Source: Branchiostoma belcheri (taxonomy: Eukaryota > Chordata > Leptocardii > Amphioxiformes > Branchiostomatidae). From it: a DNA stretch of 64,000 nucleotides. Every line of letters starts with the position of its first letter. Within the stretch, counting starts at the first letter, position 1. The DNA lies in contig NW_017803379.1 in NCBI RefSeq assembly GCF_001625305.1, positions 1,169,601 through 1,233,600 of the forward strand, in the 5' to 3' direction. The position numbers and the translations under genes were made by a program. Below, in pieces: positions 12,018-24,300 of this stretch. Under the pieces are notes generated by a model. That model ran no database searches. It saw only the letters and a program-made list of their open reading frames with translations, and had not been told where the DNA came from.

Positions 12018-15000
12018 ATGTCCGTGCGTTTCTCCGTCTCTTCGGTAGTTCTTGCCGCCTCCTTTGTGGCGTTAGCGGCCGGGGACTACTTCTCCGCTAC
12101 CGTCCACATGGAGAGTCTGGTACGGGTGGAGGAAGACATGGCTGCGGCCGTCAGAAATTACGTCAGACTGGGAGGGCTGGTGCCGCAAGAACTGCACAGG
12201 TACGAACAATATACTGTGTCTGTACAGTATTCAATACTGCCTTGTTTATATCAGAGAGCTTTAAATTCAAACTCTTTGTTCATATAGATAAGATAAAACC
12301 ACTTCATTACATGTATTTGCTTTTTTAACGTGGGATCTGGTTAGTCGTAATAAACAATAAACAAACTGGACAAGTTTTCGGGTTTGTGGACATTCCTTGG
12401 CATGTGGACATTTTGCATATTTATTGGTCTCTCATATTTCAAATTGTCAAGTGAATACAACTCTTAGGTTGTGTCGTAGGAGAGTAAACTCTAGTTAATT
12501 ACTACAGTGTGTATGGTTTTGTTTGTGTTTATAAACAAGTACAGATTAGTTTGTTCTCCAGTTTAATTTTAAATATTTGGCAACTTCGCGAGTGATTGCT
12601 AAATATTTCTGTGTGGACTGTAATACACAAATGATTTTTTTACCCAGTGAGGTTAGTGCTGAAAAGTGACTACGAAGAACAGCTAGCTAGGGATATGTTA
12701 CCAGTATATGTTGCAATTGAACAAGAGTACGTTTTGATTTGATTTGTTGATGGTAAGGTTAGACTAACAAGTTTTAATGACTGCATTTTCTCCAAGGTTA
12801 GCAGAGGGCGCTGCATGGCTGTCAGACCCGACCCAGGTGAACCAGAACAGTCTCGTCCACAACCCGATCGGCGCCTACCTTCTCATCAAACGTCTGAACC
12901 AGGAGTGGGCCAACGCCATCAAAACTCTACCTCGGCCGCAAGAAGGTGATGCATATGTCCATGTAGACCTTGAGAGGAGGGCGTTGGTCGGTGTGCTTGC
13001 ATAGATGGAAAACTGTTTTACATCCATTCTTTCATTCTGACGTACTGTGAAGTACTGTAGTTGTGCTGATCTTGTGTTGCGTTGGTTTTCCTTGATGCAC
13101 CAGCACCTTGGTTGTAAAATAAGTGGCATGGGGTGACGCAACGAACATGTCACTGGTTGCATCGGATGAAAGTGTGTGGTCAAGTTTGATTAAGTGGAAA
13201 GAAAGAATAAAACGCTGTCCAATACTACTTGTAATTTTCTTTCGATTTCTAATATTCGACTTGTCTTTCCCCACTTCAATCAAGACACGGCAATTTTGTC
13301 ATGATCAGTTTGTGTACGTGTTGGTTTGTTTGTCTTGTGATCTTGCCGTGAAACGTTTTCTGTTCCTTTTCTTCCCCGCAGTATTTGGTGACATGTATAA
13401 CGAGTTGCGGCTCCCCAGTCTTGCCGATCTGGAGGGATGTGCGCTTGCGCTGATGAGGCTTCAGGACGTCTACAACCTGGACATGCGCAGAATCATCGAC
13501 GGAGAAATCGTCATGCAGTGCCGCGCGAACGACACGGAGGCGTGCCGTGACGTCAACGTGTCCGAGATGAAAAACAGGACGTTACCGCTCAAGCTCAGTA
13601 TTCTGGACGTCTTCTATTTCGGGATCGTTGCCCAGTCGCATAACGACTACTATCACGCCGCTCTGTGGTTGAACCAAACCTTGGCGATCATGAACGCAAA
13701 CGAGTGCGACTTGTGCCCGGACAAGAGAGATGTTCTAGAGAGACTAGCAGATACGTATTCAAAGGTAAAAATGCCCCCTTTCGTTCCACAGTTTTCAATC
13801 ACAATTCGTTGGTATTAAAAGTTATTTATAATTCAGAAGATGAGTGGAAATTTTAGTCAGTTTTGTAGAGAAACGTCTAATACTATTGTACTTTTGGAAG
13901 TTAAAATGTTATTGAAACTAATAACACTTTTACTTTGTTACAGCTTAGAAACCATCGCGGGGCCCTTGAACTGTTCTCAGAATCCTATAGAATAGGTAAG
14001 TAAGAAATAAAATACACAAAGACACATTTTTCATCGCATTCACAGCCATGCTTATTGACAGGCGGTTGTGTTGGAAAAAGTACGAATGCCAATTCATATT
14101 TTATCTGAACCATGCTGTCTTGTCTCTAGATCCCACCAACCCCTACTCTAAGTCGCGGATTGCTGACGAGGAGTACTACGCTAACCTACAAGGCAGCTAC
14201 GTGTGGCAGTTACAGCGACCTGACGACTGGGAGGGCATCGAGAAGTACGAGGAACTCTGCCGGGCCGGGGTGCGACAGGTACGGGGGCTCTTTTGTTATC
14301 TTCTTATTGCTTTCGTCCATTACAAAGACCAAAAACATTAAGTTTTATTAGACAAATCTTACACGGAAATAATCTAAAGCTGCTTTAGATACACACTTGC
14401 GTTATCTTATAAGACTGTCACATCAACCAATACAGGTAGCGTTGTAGCATGGAAGACTGGTCGCCATGTTGGTGTTATTTCCGTGAATCGTGACTCAGGA
14501 GCACATGTACATTAGTGTCTTAGTGTCTTATCGACAAGCTTCTGAATATTCCACAGAATCTACTGGTGTTTGATATTTGGACACGTACAGAGTACAAGTG
14601 TGGAGAGATCTCCGAAAGGTCAAAAAACGTTTGAAGTCCGATCCAACTTTTAAATGCAGATGGGACACCAATATGGCGGCGGATGACGTCACGATAACGT
14701 TCTTTATCCAATCATCTTCCAGAATCGAGCCCCCCGTGCGTCTGTCAGCTGTCGGTACTTCCGCCCCAGCCCGTACTTCTACCTCGGCCCGATCAAGATG
14801 GAGGTCCTGCACGAGACCAATCCCGTCATCCACCTGTTCCATGACATCATCTCCGAAAGCGAGGCTGCCCGGATGCGGGAAATGGCCATTCCAAAGGTAC
14901 CGTTTCTGTTTTAGCTCCATCTTCGGCACAAGTGACACTTCGAGCCAAATCAGTTAGAGTAGCACACGGTTGTGTTACTTATGACAACACCATCCTTTGT

Positions 15001-16866
15001 TTTCTAGTTCCAAAGATCGGTGGTGGTTGCAGACGATGGGGGAGATGCAGTCATATTAAACAGAGTCAGCGAAACGTGAGTGAATTCGAAGCAAATTAAG
15101 GCCATATGCCTCGAAAACAGTAAATTATTTTCGATGAGTCCGCTAACTGTATTTTCACGTGGCTAGAGAGGACCTTGAACTAGAGTGAGTAGTGTCAACA
15201 CGTATTCCTAATGACGAAATCCGTGACAATGTATGACGACATATCTTTGTTGCACGTTTTAAACATACCCTTGTAGTGCCTGGCATTTTGACTATGACGA
15301 CCCTGTAGTTGCGAGGCTGAGCCGCAGGGTGGACTACGCCACCGGCCTCAGTACGGAAGAGGGGACTGCTGAAGCTTTCCAGGTAACAGACTATTGTAAC
15401 TTTAAACGTCATCAAATATGTAACTTTCTTAAGATAGATATGTATCGGCCACAATGCCATTCACAGTAACATTGATACGTTGAATTAAAGAAAACGTGAG
15501 AATTTTTCTTGTTTCTATAGGTTGTAAATTACGGGCTCGGAGGTCAATACGTCCCCCATACGGATTACTTTGAGGTACGTTGCATAATAAATCTTAAGGG
15601 TTTAAGTCTTAGAACAGCATGGATTTTCATATTTTCGCACCTACATCTGATTTGTTGTTTTTACTCTCCCATAAAACAGAAATGGCTTGTATTTGTGAAC
15701 TTTTTTATCATGATATGGCGTTGTTGACTCGTACATACCAAATGTGGTGATATATCAAATGTGATTTGACTGATATATGCAATTTTTGCAGGGTGCTCAT
15801 ATTACACACCACATACACAACGGTAACAGAGTCGTCACCTTCCTGTTATATGTAAGTTCTGTACAGTTGACTCATTCATTTTTATACAGTGCTACATGCA
15901 TGTATTAGAGATCTACATATGAAACCATTGTTGCACTAGTGCTAAAAGTACAAATGTCAAGACTCCAGTCAAAAACGACGCTTGGACATCATATGCCACG
16001 GTGCAATGCATTTTAAGTGTTAGACGGAGTAAAATAATGTTTTGTAAAACAGTAATAAAGGCTTCACGGAACACGTGTTTGGAAAAAAAACAAAAGCAGA
16101 CTCCTGGTCGTAACGTTAAAGTTGATTTTTGTGTGTTTCCAGTTAAGTGATGTGGATGCCGGCGGGTCCACAGTTTTCCCCAATGTTGACATCGCCGTGC
16201 CAGTTATCAGGGTTTGTCCGTCTTTAAGTGACTGTTGTTTGTTTGTTTGTTTGTTTGTTTGTTTGTATACATGAACCACGAGCACAAGTTACGAAAGCTT
16301 CATTTTCATTCCTGTTTTACATGCTTTTCTTATTTTGTATTGATTTTAAGATTTTTTTCTTGAGCTTACATTGAAATGCAAGAATAGAGGTTCCTCAATC
16401 GCATCATACCGTAACGTTACATGTTTTTACCCGTTGTACACAGAACAGTGCAGCAGTGTTCTGGAGTATGGAGAGATCAGGAGCTGTGGTCCCCAACTCT
16501 CTACACGCCGGCTGTCCAGTACTCATAGGATCCAAATGGAGTAAGATAAGATCATTTTTTTATATTCAGAATTTTACCAAAACAACCATTTTAGGAGTTA
16601 GCTGCCCAGCCTTACCACATCAAATATTGCTTAATGTTTCAGCGAACAAAAACTATTACCGCTAAAGGCGTCAAGACCCAAGAACAACCTATTCTGCATA
16701 TTGTGATACTGTCGATGCTTAAAACAGCATAACGTATTCTAAAGAGTTTGGATTTGAATGTCCAGAATATATCTGATGTTATATTTTCTTTCCAGTCGCC
16801 AACAAGTGGATACGCGAGCATGGGAACGAGTTCCGGCGGCCATGTGGTCTCACACCAGACGCGTAG
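12018..16866 (+). CDS. P4HA: Collagen prolyl 4-hydroxylase, alpha subunit
   Basis: An ER enzyme that hydroxylates proline in procollagen using 2-oxoglutarate, Fe(II), O2 and ascorbate, as an alpha2-beta2 tetramer with PDI. Exons: 12018-12199, 12797-12945, 13382-13764, 13944-13995, 14130-14278, 14723-14896, 15008-15075, 15277-15382, 15521-15574, 15792-15851, 16143-16211, 16444-16540, 16796-16866. All phases agree, giving 537 aa; human P4HA1 is 534. A signal peptide covers residues 1 to about 22 (ends ALAAG). The N-terminal dimerisation and peptide-substrate (TPR-like) regions follow, then the catalytic double-stranded beta-helix. Iron ligands His434 and Asp436 (PHTD) and His503 (LHAGCP) and the 2-oxoglutarate-binding Lys513 (IGSKW) are all present, with the family's spacing. 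The C-terminus RRPCGLTPDA is family-like; there is no KDEL, as expected because retention comes from PDI. The P4HA1/2/3 paralogue cannot be decided; probably pre-duplication. Confidence 0.95.
16231..16266. repeat. (GTTT)n microsatellite
   Basis: About eight copies of GTTT in intron 11 of the prolyl hydroxylase, directly after the donor site. Confidence 0.9.
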
Positions 16867-18006
16867 GTTTGTAGTCAACCCGGCACTGACAGCACAGGGT
16901 ACCGCACAGGTTATAAGAGCACACTGGAATAAACCACCTGACTAACTAGTTGCACAAGTTTTGTACGTAGTTTGAGCGTCGGTGTTTAGATACAAGTGCA
17001 AGTCAGCCAGGGTGAAAGATGAAACTCCCTTAAACGATTATGAAGGTCACAGGCTGCAATGCACTTATGTTGCTGACAAACAGATATAAAGATTTAGGAG
17101 AATAGTTTGAAAGAAATGTTACTTAATTTCATTTGAAGTGGAAACGGTTATTCAAGTTGTTGCGAGATGGAAAGATGAAAAATAAGACTAGAAGAGTAAC
17201 TTTTGTTTCTGAGAATTTAATGATGAAGTATTGATGATAACAAATCAGGGGGATGAGTATATTTACAAATTGCACCTGATATTAAAAGAACTGTATGTCG
17301 CACAAGAAAGAGGCATCCCCGTAGGAAAATGGATGTTATAGACATATAGCGAGTCATGAAAACTGAAACAATACAAATATGCACCATACATTTCGTAGCC
17401 TTGTTCTTTTAAAATCTTGAATATCATCGGCGAATATCAGTTATATATACATGTGCAATCCAGCTAGATTAGCACACCTCATCCCTGTTCGCGGTACACC
17501 TTATCCCTGATCGCGGGGACATATCGCGACGACAAATTCACACTCCGGGGCAATACTACTCGACAATTCAGAACATCGCCTCAGAACAGGACTCATATTT
17601 GCTAACGGCATATTGTGGCTGATACTCTCTGGATCCTCTTCGGTTACTTTTCCTGACGCCATGCTGTGACCGGTCTCCATTCTGTAGCAGCACTCTTGAA
17701 AATGAACAACGTCCCATCAAGGACGTTTTATCCTTGGGTTGGGTTGGGTTGAGTATCCCTACGGAGGAGTACAGTACGTACTATCTTCCTTTTCTTCCTG
17801 ACGGCATATGGCCACACAACGACCGATTCACACTCCTGTTAACTCACTCCCATTCCGGGTATAACATTGCGGCTGACTGGGACAGTTTTCCGAGCGCCGT
17901 CTTCCTGTCGCCACTTTGAGACTCTTCCACCCATCGGAGTATAACTCCTCCCCTCCCTAACATCGTATTAAAACTGATCCACAGTCCTCACGATTCAGTC
18001 TTCAGT
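16867..18006. other. Intergenic / 3' UTR region, no gene seen
   Basis: Holds the probable prolyl hydroxylase 3' UTR and the 3' UTR of the OTU gene (convergent genes). Two loosely similar CT-rich blocks near 17470-17600 and 17750-17900 share phrases (for example CGGCATAT followed by GGC or GTGGC and TCACACTCC) and may be an old duplication. No open frame with a recognisable domain. Confidence 0.5.
16928..16933 (+). other. Candidate poly(A) signal of the prolyl hydroxylase
   Basis: AATAAA lies 62 bases after the stop codon. It is the nearest canonical hexamer, but the 3' end could also lie further downstream. Confidence 0.45.
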
Positions 18007-18969
18007 CTAGTCACTCCTCTTCCTCTTCACGGCATCGTAGTGCTCCCCTCCCGGCGTGTTGAGGTACGCCAAGACCAGAGGGGAGCCGTACTCCTCGCCG
18101 TCTGGTTCGAGCGTGATGACCGGCATGGCGGGGATGCTCGTGACCAGGTTGACCTCCCTGGAGGTGAAGTTTGCGAGAGCGATCGGCACGGTGTCTCCCA
18201 GGTCCATGCACCAGTGGCCCGGCCGGGACAGGTCGTCCAACTCCCGGTGGAACGCCCAGAGCCCGCCCGGCACGGCGATGGAGTACTTTTCTGCGTGAGC
18301 GCGGATGTAGCGGACAAGGTCCTGCCGGAGTTGTTGGGCGGTGGTGACGACACGTGGGTCTCCTCTACCGAGTTGCCTGGCCGCTGCTTCAAAGAAGCAG
18401 TTGCCGTCAGTGGCCACCCTGTCGCGGTCGTACCCTACCACTGACAGGTTCTTCTCCACTAGGATTTCTTCTCTCGTCTTCTTGACGAACGCCGTCTGCC
18501 TGTAAGAAGGCGGAGGCGGCAGAACGGCGAGCTGGCGCGCAGGCGGAGTGTGGGAGGCCCGGCGGGTCCGGCTCGGCTCCTCGTACGGGTATTTCGCCAA
18601 GTCCCGGAATCTTGAGACCCTCTGGACCGGCCTGTACTCACGGTTAGACAATTTGTGGAAGTTGATCCCGAATAAGAACTCCAGAAGCCGTGCGAGGGCG
18701 ATGATCAGGATGATCAGTTTCACCACATCGGTGTGCACGTTCTGGAACGTGGTCGTGGTGGGAACAAACATGTACGCGTCAGGCTCTGCCGTAACCCGGA
18801 CGTTTGATTCGGCTGTCTCCGTCTCTTTCTTTGACTTCTTCTGGTCTTTCTGGAAACACTTCATCAACTTCCTCCGAAGTTTTCTCGCCTGTCCTTTGAC
18901 TTTGGCACCAATCCTGCATTCAGAGAAAGACCCTGAACTCAGTTGACTTGTGCGTGTGCAAAACTTCAA
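18007..18969 (-). CDS. OTU-family cysteine protease with a membrane anchor
   Basis: Single open frame of 320 aa. Residues 1-60 are very basic (KVKGQARKLRRKLMK). A hydrophobic helix at about 82-104 (VKLIILIIALARLLEFLFG) can span a membrane. A Pro/Arg-rich linker follows, then an OTU domain at about 175-315. The catalytic signature is present: Asp188-Gly-Asn-Cys191 (DGNCFFEA) and the C-terminal His310 (GGEHYDAV). OTU enzymes mostly remove ubiquitin; linkage preference cannot be read here. The helix would place the protease on the face of a membrane. The 5' end is uncertain. The ATG at 18969 gives the longest frame, but TCTGAATGCAG just before codon 20 looks like a splice acceptor, and a consensus donor lies near 19401 on the same strand, so the true start may be in an upstream exon. 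OTU domains also occur as transposon passengers, but no element ends are seen here. Confidence 0.8.
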   Translation of the reverse strand: MKFCTRTSQLSSGSFSECRIGAKVKGQARKLRRKLMKCFQKDQKKSKKETETAESNVRVTAEPDAYMFVPTTTTFQNVHTDVVKLIILIIALARLLEFLFGINFHKLSNREYRPVQRVSRFRDLAKYPYEEPSRTRRASHTPPARQLAVLPPPPSYRQTAFVKKTREEILVEKNLSVVGYDRDRVATDGNCFFEAAARQLGRGDPRVVTTAQQLRQDLVRYIRAHAEKYSIAVPGGLWAFHRELDDLSRPGHWCMDLGDTVPIALANFTSREVNLVTSIPAMPVITLEPDGEEYGSPLVLAYLNTPGGEHYDAVKRKRSD

Positions 18970-21349
18970 GAAACATCCTACGTCTTGTTTATTGAAGAAT
19001 AAACATGGTGGAATAAGGAGGATATTTTTTTCAAGTTAAACTTTTTGTTATATCTAGCGTGATATAGTTAGAGAAACAGCTAGATGAAAATAGAGGCTAT
19101 ACAACAGAACTAAATCATAGTTCTGATGAGCAAAGAGTAATCGGACTATCGCAGGCCTTGACCAACCCCAATTCCCAAAAGTTTAGAAGCAATAAAAATC
19201 TAATCTAATATAAAAATACCAGCGTTTTTCCTTCTTTTTATATTTCCTTAGCATTGTGTACAGTATACCTGGCAACTTTTTTGAGAAGTTTCCAAAATGG
19301 TCCCAACGTCCACGCGTATAAACTTCAGTCTAAGTTGTTGTGATTTCGTGATAGTGGATGTAACACTTGGAGAACTGTGTTGGTCATGTTGTTTCACTTA
19401 CCAGGACGTATTCTGGGGTAGAGGCATATCTAATGGCCTAATCTTGGTCTTGGATGAATTGCATCCCATCTTGACGATCTTTGCGGAACGAATAACGTGA
19501 AAAGATTTCTGAAAGTCTCGGAACACTTTTCCGATCACTGCTCTCTCCGCCGTATTCGGTTTGTTTACTTTTCCACATCTCTAGATGACGGTGACGTTCC
19601 ACAGTGACGTAAGTGACGTTCCAGAACGTCTTTCGAACATCGCCATCCCCCAAATTGCTTTGCGCAATATGGAGTTAAGAAATTGATTTACATTCATCAT
19701 ATTTGTAAAGATCACTTTTAATGGTTTTGCAAAGTCTGAAATATGCATCAGCAAATATGCTGACAACATAAACATGGCAACTAACCATGGCATTTTAAAT
19801 TTAACCCAACCCTAGAAACTGAATGAAGATGAAGATCTGATATCACAGGCACATACATTTTGCTGTATCATAAAATTCTCTTTTTTTACGGGGTCAGACG
19901 GCAGGGAGAAGCATAAAATATGTGATAAACATATGCATGTATTTGCTCCGACATATATATGAACTTTATTGCTCATATGAGCTATGCTTACACCTGCATC
20001 ATGAAACAGGCATCCTAGTGTCAACAATGGTGGAAAAACCTTTAGGAAAAGGTTTAGGAGTGCTGTTTTACCACAGAACTGGACCCACCGCCAGATTTAC
20101 CTAGGCACTATTTTTACAGAATGTTCAATCATTAGACAATCAATAAGCAAGATTGGCACTGATAATGATTCACAATATTGCTCTTCTATTAACATAGACA
20201 ATTCAAAATTGAGATCTTGTACTAGCACAGAATTACAACAATAATTATTAGTTTCAATTTAAACATGTCAACTGGAGATTCACTGACCTTAAATATACAT
20301 ATAGCAATCTGCATATCCACATGTATTCATCACTGAGATACTGTTTCTATATTGTTACTATATCTTTGTTCTCTCATAATCCTGAGATACATGTGGTACA
20401 TAGTTTTGTGCAGCTGTACCTTTTCATTATCAATAACATGTCATTTCTCACAAAGGCATACCTTCAGCAAGCCTATTATTCATATGGCCAGCAAGAACTC
20501 ATTTAATTGCCAGCACACCTATAGCAGATGCCCTTGCAACTTGTGTACCATAATTCTACTTCAATGCAACAAACAGGATCATACCCAATTTGGTACAGAA
20601 ACTGAATAATAAAGAACAAGTTCTTGAAAATGCACAACTAGAAAGGTCTCAAGTTTCAAATATTCAACAAGTGTCTTTCCAAGACTACATTTTTCTAATA
20701 AGCAATTAAAAAAGTAGGAAAATAGATTCCTATCTTCCACTGACAAGGTTCACAAGTGCTTCCGGCACAGGAATTACAAGGAGGTTATTAACAACTATGG
20801 GTACCTTCATCAACCAAATTATTACTACTTTACCATCAGTCGTGGTAGAATAGTGCACTTGTCAGTCTGACAAATAGAGAAGTTTAATACACAATATCAT
20901 TGTTCCAATGCATCATAAAATTTTTGACCAATTCCTTGAATGTGTTACCATCTTTTGTTGTATGACCAAGCTATTATCATTATTAGGAAATATCCTCCAC
21001 TAAATGCATTACTTATCATTATTCAGTTCTTGGCAAACAAAAGCAATATTTCATTTTCATGTTAGTGCTATCTCTTTAGCCTGGGTACCATCCTGGTTAG
21101 TTTACCTCCGCTCCCACAGTCGCTGGGTGGTGGGAGCGACTGCGGGAGCAGATGTCAACTAACCAGGATGGTACTCAAGCTACTATCTTTTATGTGTCAC
21201 AATTGTTCAATCTCATTGTCCTGAACGAGTGTTTTGTTTACTCTGGTCAATGATATCTTGGCACAGTTTTTTCACTGCATCTAACCTATTAATCTTAAAC
21301 AAAGCCTGTATAACTTCAGGTACTGTATGTAAAGTAACTTCCAGCTGCA
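18970..21349. other. Non-coding region between OTU and receptor genes
   Basis: AT-rich, with no convincing gene. It contains a candidate OTU-gene donor (about 19401) and the hairpin element at 21077-21182. Everything between 19800 and 21000 reads as ordinary intergenic sequence or receptor 3' UTR. Confidence 0.5.
21077..21182. mobile_element. Hairpin MITE, family B (AGCCTGGGTACCA arms)
   Basis: A 106-bp fold-back. The outer arms of 26 bp (starting TAGCCTGGGTACCATCCTGG) pair with two mismatches. An inner pair, CTCCCACAGTCGCT and AGCGACTGCGGGAG, extends the stem with one mismatch. The whole element is almost one hairpin. A relative sits at 29295-29394. It lies just downstream of the receptor gene and could be in its 3' UTR. 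Confidence 0.75.
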
Positions 21350-24300
21350 TTAGTACATCAGAGAGCCCATGACAGTTCCTGATGACGTTTCCTCGATCTG
21401 GAACTCGCGGGCAAAGTGACGCAATGTTTTCACACCGGGAGAGTTCGGCTCAGGGTTCAGAAACAGTGCAAGGGCCTCCCATATGTTGTGATCCAAGTCT
21501 CCAACTGTCACTCCTGAAGAAAAAAAGGACAATGGATAGGTAATGACATTAGATAACCACTATGCATCTATTGGGTAATATATATTCCCTTTTTTCTTGT
21601 GCCATTCTTATATTATAAAATAAAAGTTGTTTGTTTTATTAGATACTAGTATAAATGCTTCAGATATCTAATAAAATTTGTTTCATCAAAACTTTCATGC
21701 TACATATATGCAAATGTACCAAAGAGTGGCAGACATTAGAGATCTGGAAGTCACAAGATGTATGTAATTATAAGTCTGGTACATGTACTACTGTAAAAAT
21801 GTGTGTAACGTACCTGTCGTCAACTTGGAAGCCTTGTCCATCAACTCTTTCAACTCATCGATAATCATCTGCCTGTTGCTTTGCTGTGGTTCCTGTAAAA
21901 TAAATGGTGGTCAACTGTATCAGGGAATTTTGCAAGTCTAACCCTCGGAAGATGGGGAACAAGCCGAACAACTGATGCTAAACAGGATGGTGAGTCAGTG
22001 AGTAAGTGAAGGCCAATATCAAGAAAGATAGGAAAGAGAAAAGGGAAGGATGTATACTGTAATTATTGATGAGAAACACGATAATAAACTTTAACAATGT
22101 CCAATCTATCTCAACCCTGTACCTTTCTGTCCCAAACCCCTCTTTCCCTATCCCCTTTACCAGTTGGGTTTACTCATCAAACATTGCATTGAAAGCTGAA
22201 GTGAACTTACCGGCCTGTTCACAGCCAGTGCTCCTGCCGCCCTGTTCCTGCCATCATCCCTCTGTGTCCCCCCGGGACTTGTATCTTGTCCTGAGGCCTC
22301 TCTTGATTGGTCGATGCTGAGCTCCCTCCCCCTGTCAAAGCGGTCTCCTCCAATGTTTGAGAGGAAACTGTCACCATCCAGAAGACGTCTCACAGTGCGC
22401 CTAGGCTCGTCTTCTTCTGATTGGTCAGAGTCGGTGGATAGAGCACCGTCAGCTTCCGGCAGGGGACCCGTACTCCACTCACGTAGCAGACTTTTTGGTG
22501 ATACATCCTGCATGTTTACCGATGAGAAATCTGTAGCAGAGGGATGACTGTGATAAAGGTCCTCCATATCACTGCTGTCAGAAACTGTGCCAGTTAGACT
22601 TGGGGATGGGTTGATGGTATCATCTGGTGGAGCTCTTGATGAGGTCCCCCCCTGCAGGAGGCTCCAGGATGCGATGTTCTGGGCACTGGTTGGAAGGAAG
22701 GATGCTCCCTCATACGGTGGTCGTTCTGGCATTTCCTGGTCCCTGATTGGCCACGTCTCCCCACTGTGGTAGTTCTGGAGCCCGTATGGCATGTTGGGGA
22801 ATGCTGGGATGCCATGGTTGGCTAAGACGGGGGAGGAGCTGTGCTGACGGTTGCCGGGTGTTGCTGTAACCATGGGTGATGATGACACTGAGGTCAGGGG
22901 TGAGGGATTGGGAGCAACTGATACCTCACTTTGCTGCGAGGTCCTGGGTAAGTAAAAATGACAATTGTATAACGTATGTATCATAAGTCACCATTTTGTT
23001 AGCATGACTTTCAACAGAGTTTCTTCTTAAAAGGTTTGAATCTGTTGTATACAAAAGAATTTGATATGTCATGTAGCCCTTACCTTACAGGTGATAGAGA
23101 TGTGTAAGGCTCTGCTCCTTGTAAATTCTCTGTCTCGACCATCTCTGCAACTGCAGAAAATATAAGAAGAAACTTTTAGAGATAACAGTTAAAAAGATGT
23201 CCTAATGCTGCAACAGTATCTCCCACAAAATAATTCCTCCAAAGCTTTTTATCATAATCAATAGTTCTGAGATATTCATGCTACAGACCTTCAGAAGGAG
23301 CCTCAGACTTGGGAAGGGTATCTCCAATCTGTGTCTGTCCCGGATGGGTTCTGATGGGAAATTTCCGTGTAACAGCACCATTGGCCATGGGAGCAGATGG
23401 GATGTTTCCATTGGCCATGGGAGCAGATGGAAGGTTCCCATTGGCCATGTGGGTAGATGGAAGGTTCCCATTGGCCATGGGAGCAGATGGGATGTTCCCA
23501 TTGGCCATGGGAGCAGATGGAAGGTTCCCATTGGCCATGTGGGTAGATGGAAGGTTCCCATTGGCCATATGGGCAGATGGAAGGTTCCCATTGGCCATGT
23601 GGGTAGATGGAAGGTTCCCATTGGCCATGGGAGCAGATGGAAGGTTCCCATTGGCCATGTGGGTAGATGGAAGGTTCCCATTGGCCATGTGGGTAGATGG
23701 AAGGTTCCCATTGGCCATGGGAGCAGATGGAAGGTTCCCATTGGCCATGTGGGTAGATGGAAGGTTCCCATTGGCCATGGGAGCAGATGGAAGGTTCCCA
23801 TTGGCCATATGAGCAGATGGGATATTCCCATTGGCTACATGTCCAGGTGTAATGTTTCTATTGGTCAAAGTCCGATCGGCTAATGAGTTGTTAGAGTCAT
23901 CGCCATGTGATAAAGAAGCAATATGACCATTGGCACTGTTGCTGGTCACAGAGGGGTCATCTGTGTATGGTGTAGGCTGGTCTGGGATGGATGGCTGCTT
24001 GGGGCGTTCCAGTGGTAGGAGAGTGTGCTCCTCTGGTGCTGTAGTAGGGCAGATATGATATTATATGAGAGAATGTGAAACATCAGCAAATTCATCACAG
24101 GATCAGCAAATTCATCACATTACTTTTTAGCTTGAATTACAATATAAAAGGTTAAAATGTTTCATTTCTATACATAAGCACTTAAGTATTGTGTACATTT
24201 GCATACCTCAGATAATAACATAAAAAACAGGTATAGCATTTAGTGTTCACTTCCAAAAGATTACTAGTATATATCATCTCCTTTCAAAAAAAAAAAAAAC

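Noticed and set aside
15165-15190. Extra prolyl hydroxylase exon between 15075 and 15277
   Set aside because: A CTAG acceptor-like and a GAGTGAGT donor-like site exist, but joining 15075 directly to 15277 gives the conserved RVS.TAW sequence in phase.
18040-18444. Plus-strand open frames over the OTU gene
   Set aside because: GC-rich antisense shadow; the minus frame has the complete catalytic signature.
23371-23840. CRISPR-like regular repeats
   Set aside because: Units are contiguous with no unique spacers, and the array is coding inside a eukaryotic gene.
23202-23883. Several long open frames on both strands across the minisatellite
   Set aside because: A 30-bp unit without stops keeps most frames open. 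Only the minus frame encoding MANGNLPS joins the flanking receptor exons with correct splice phases.
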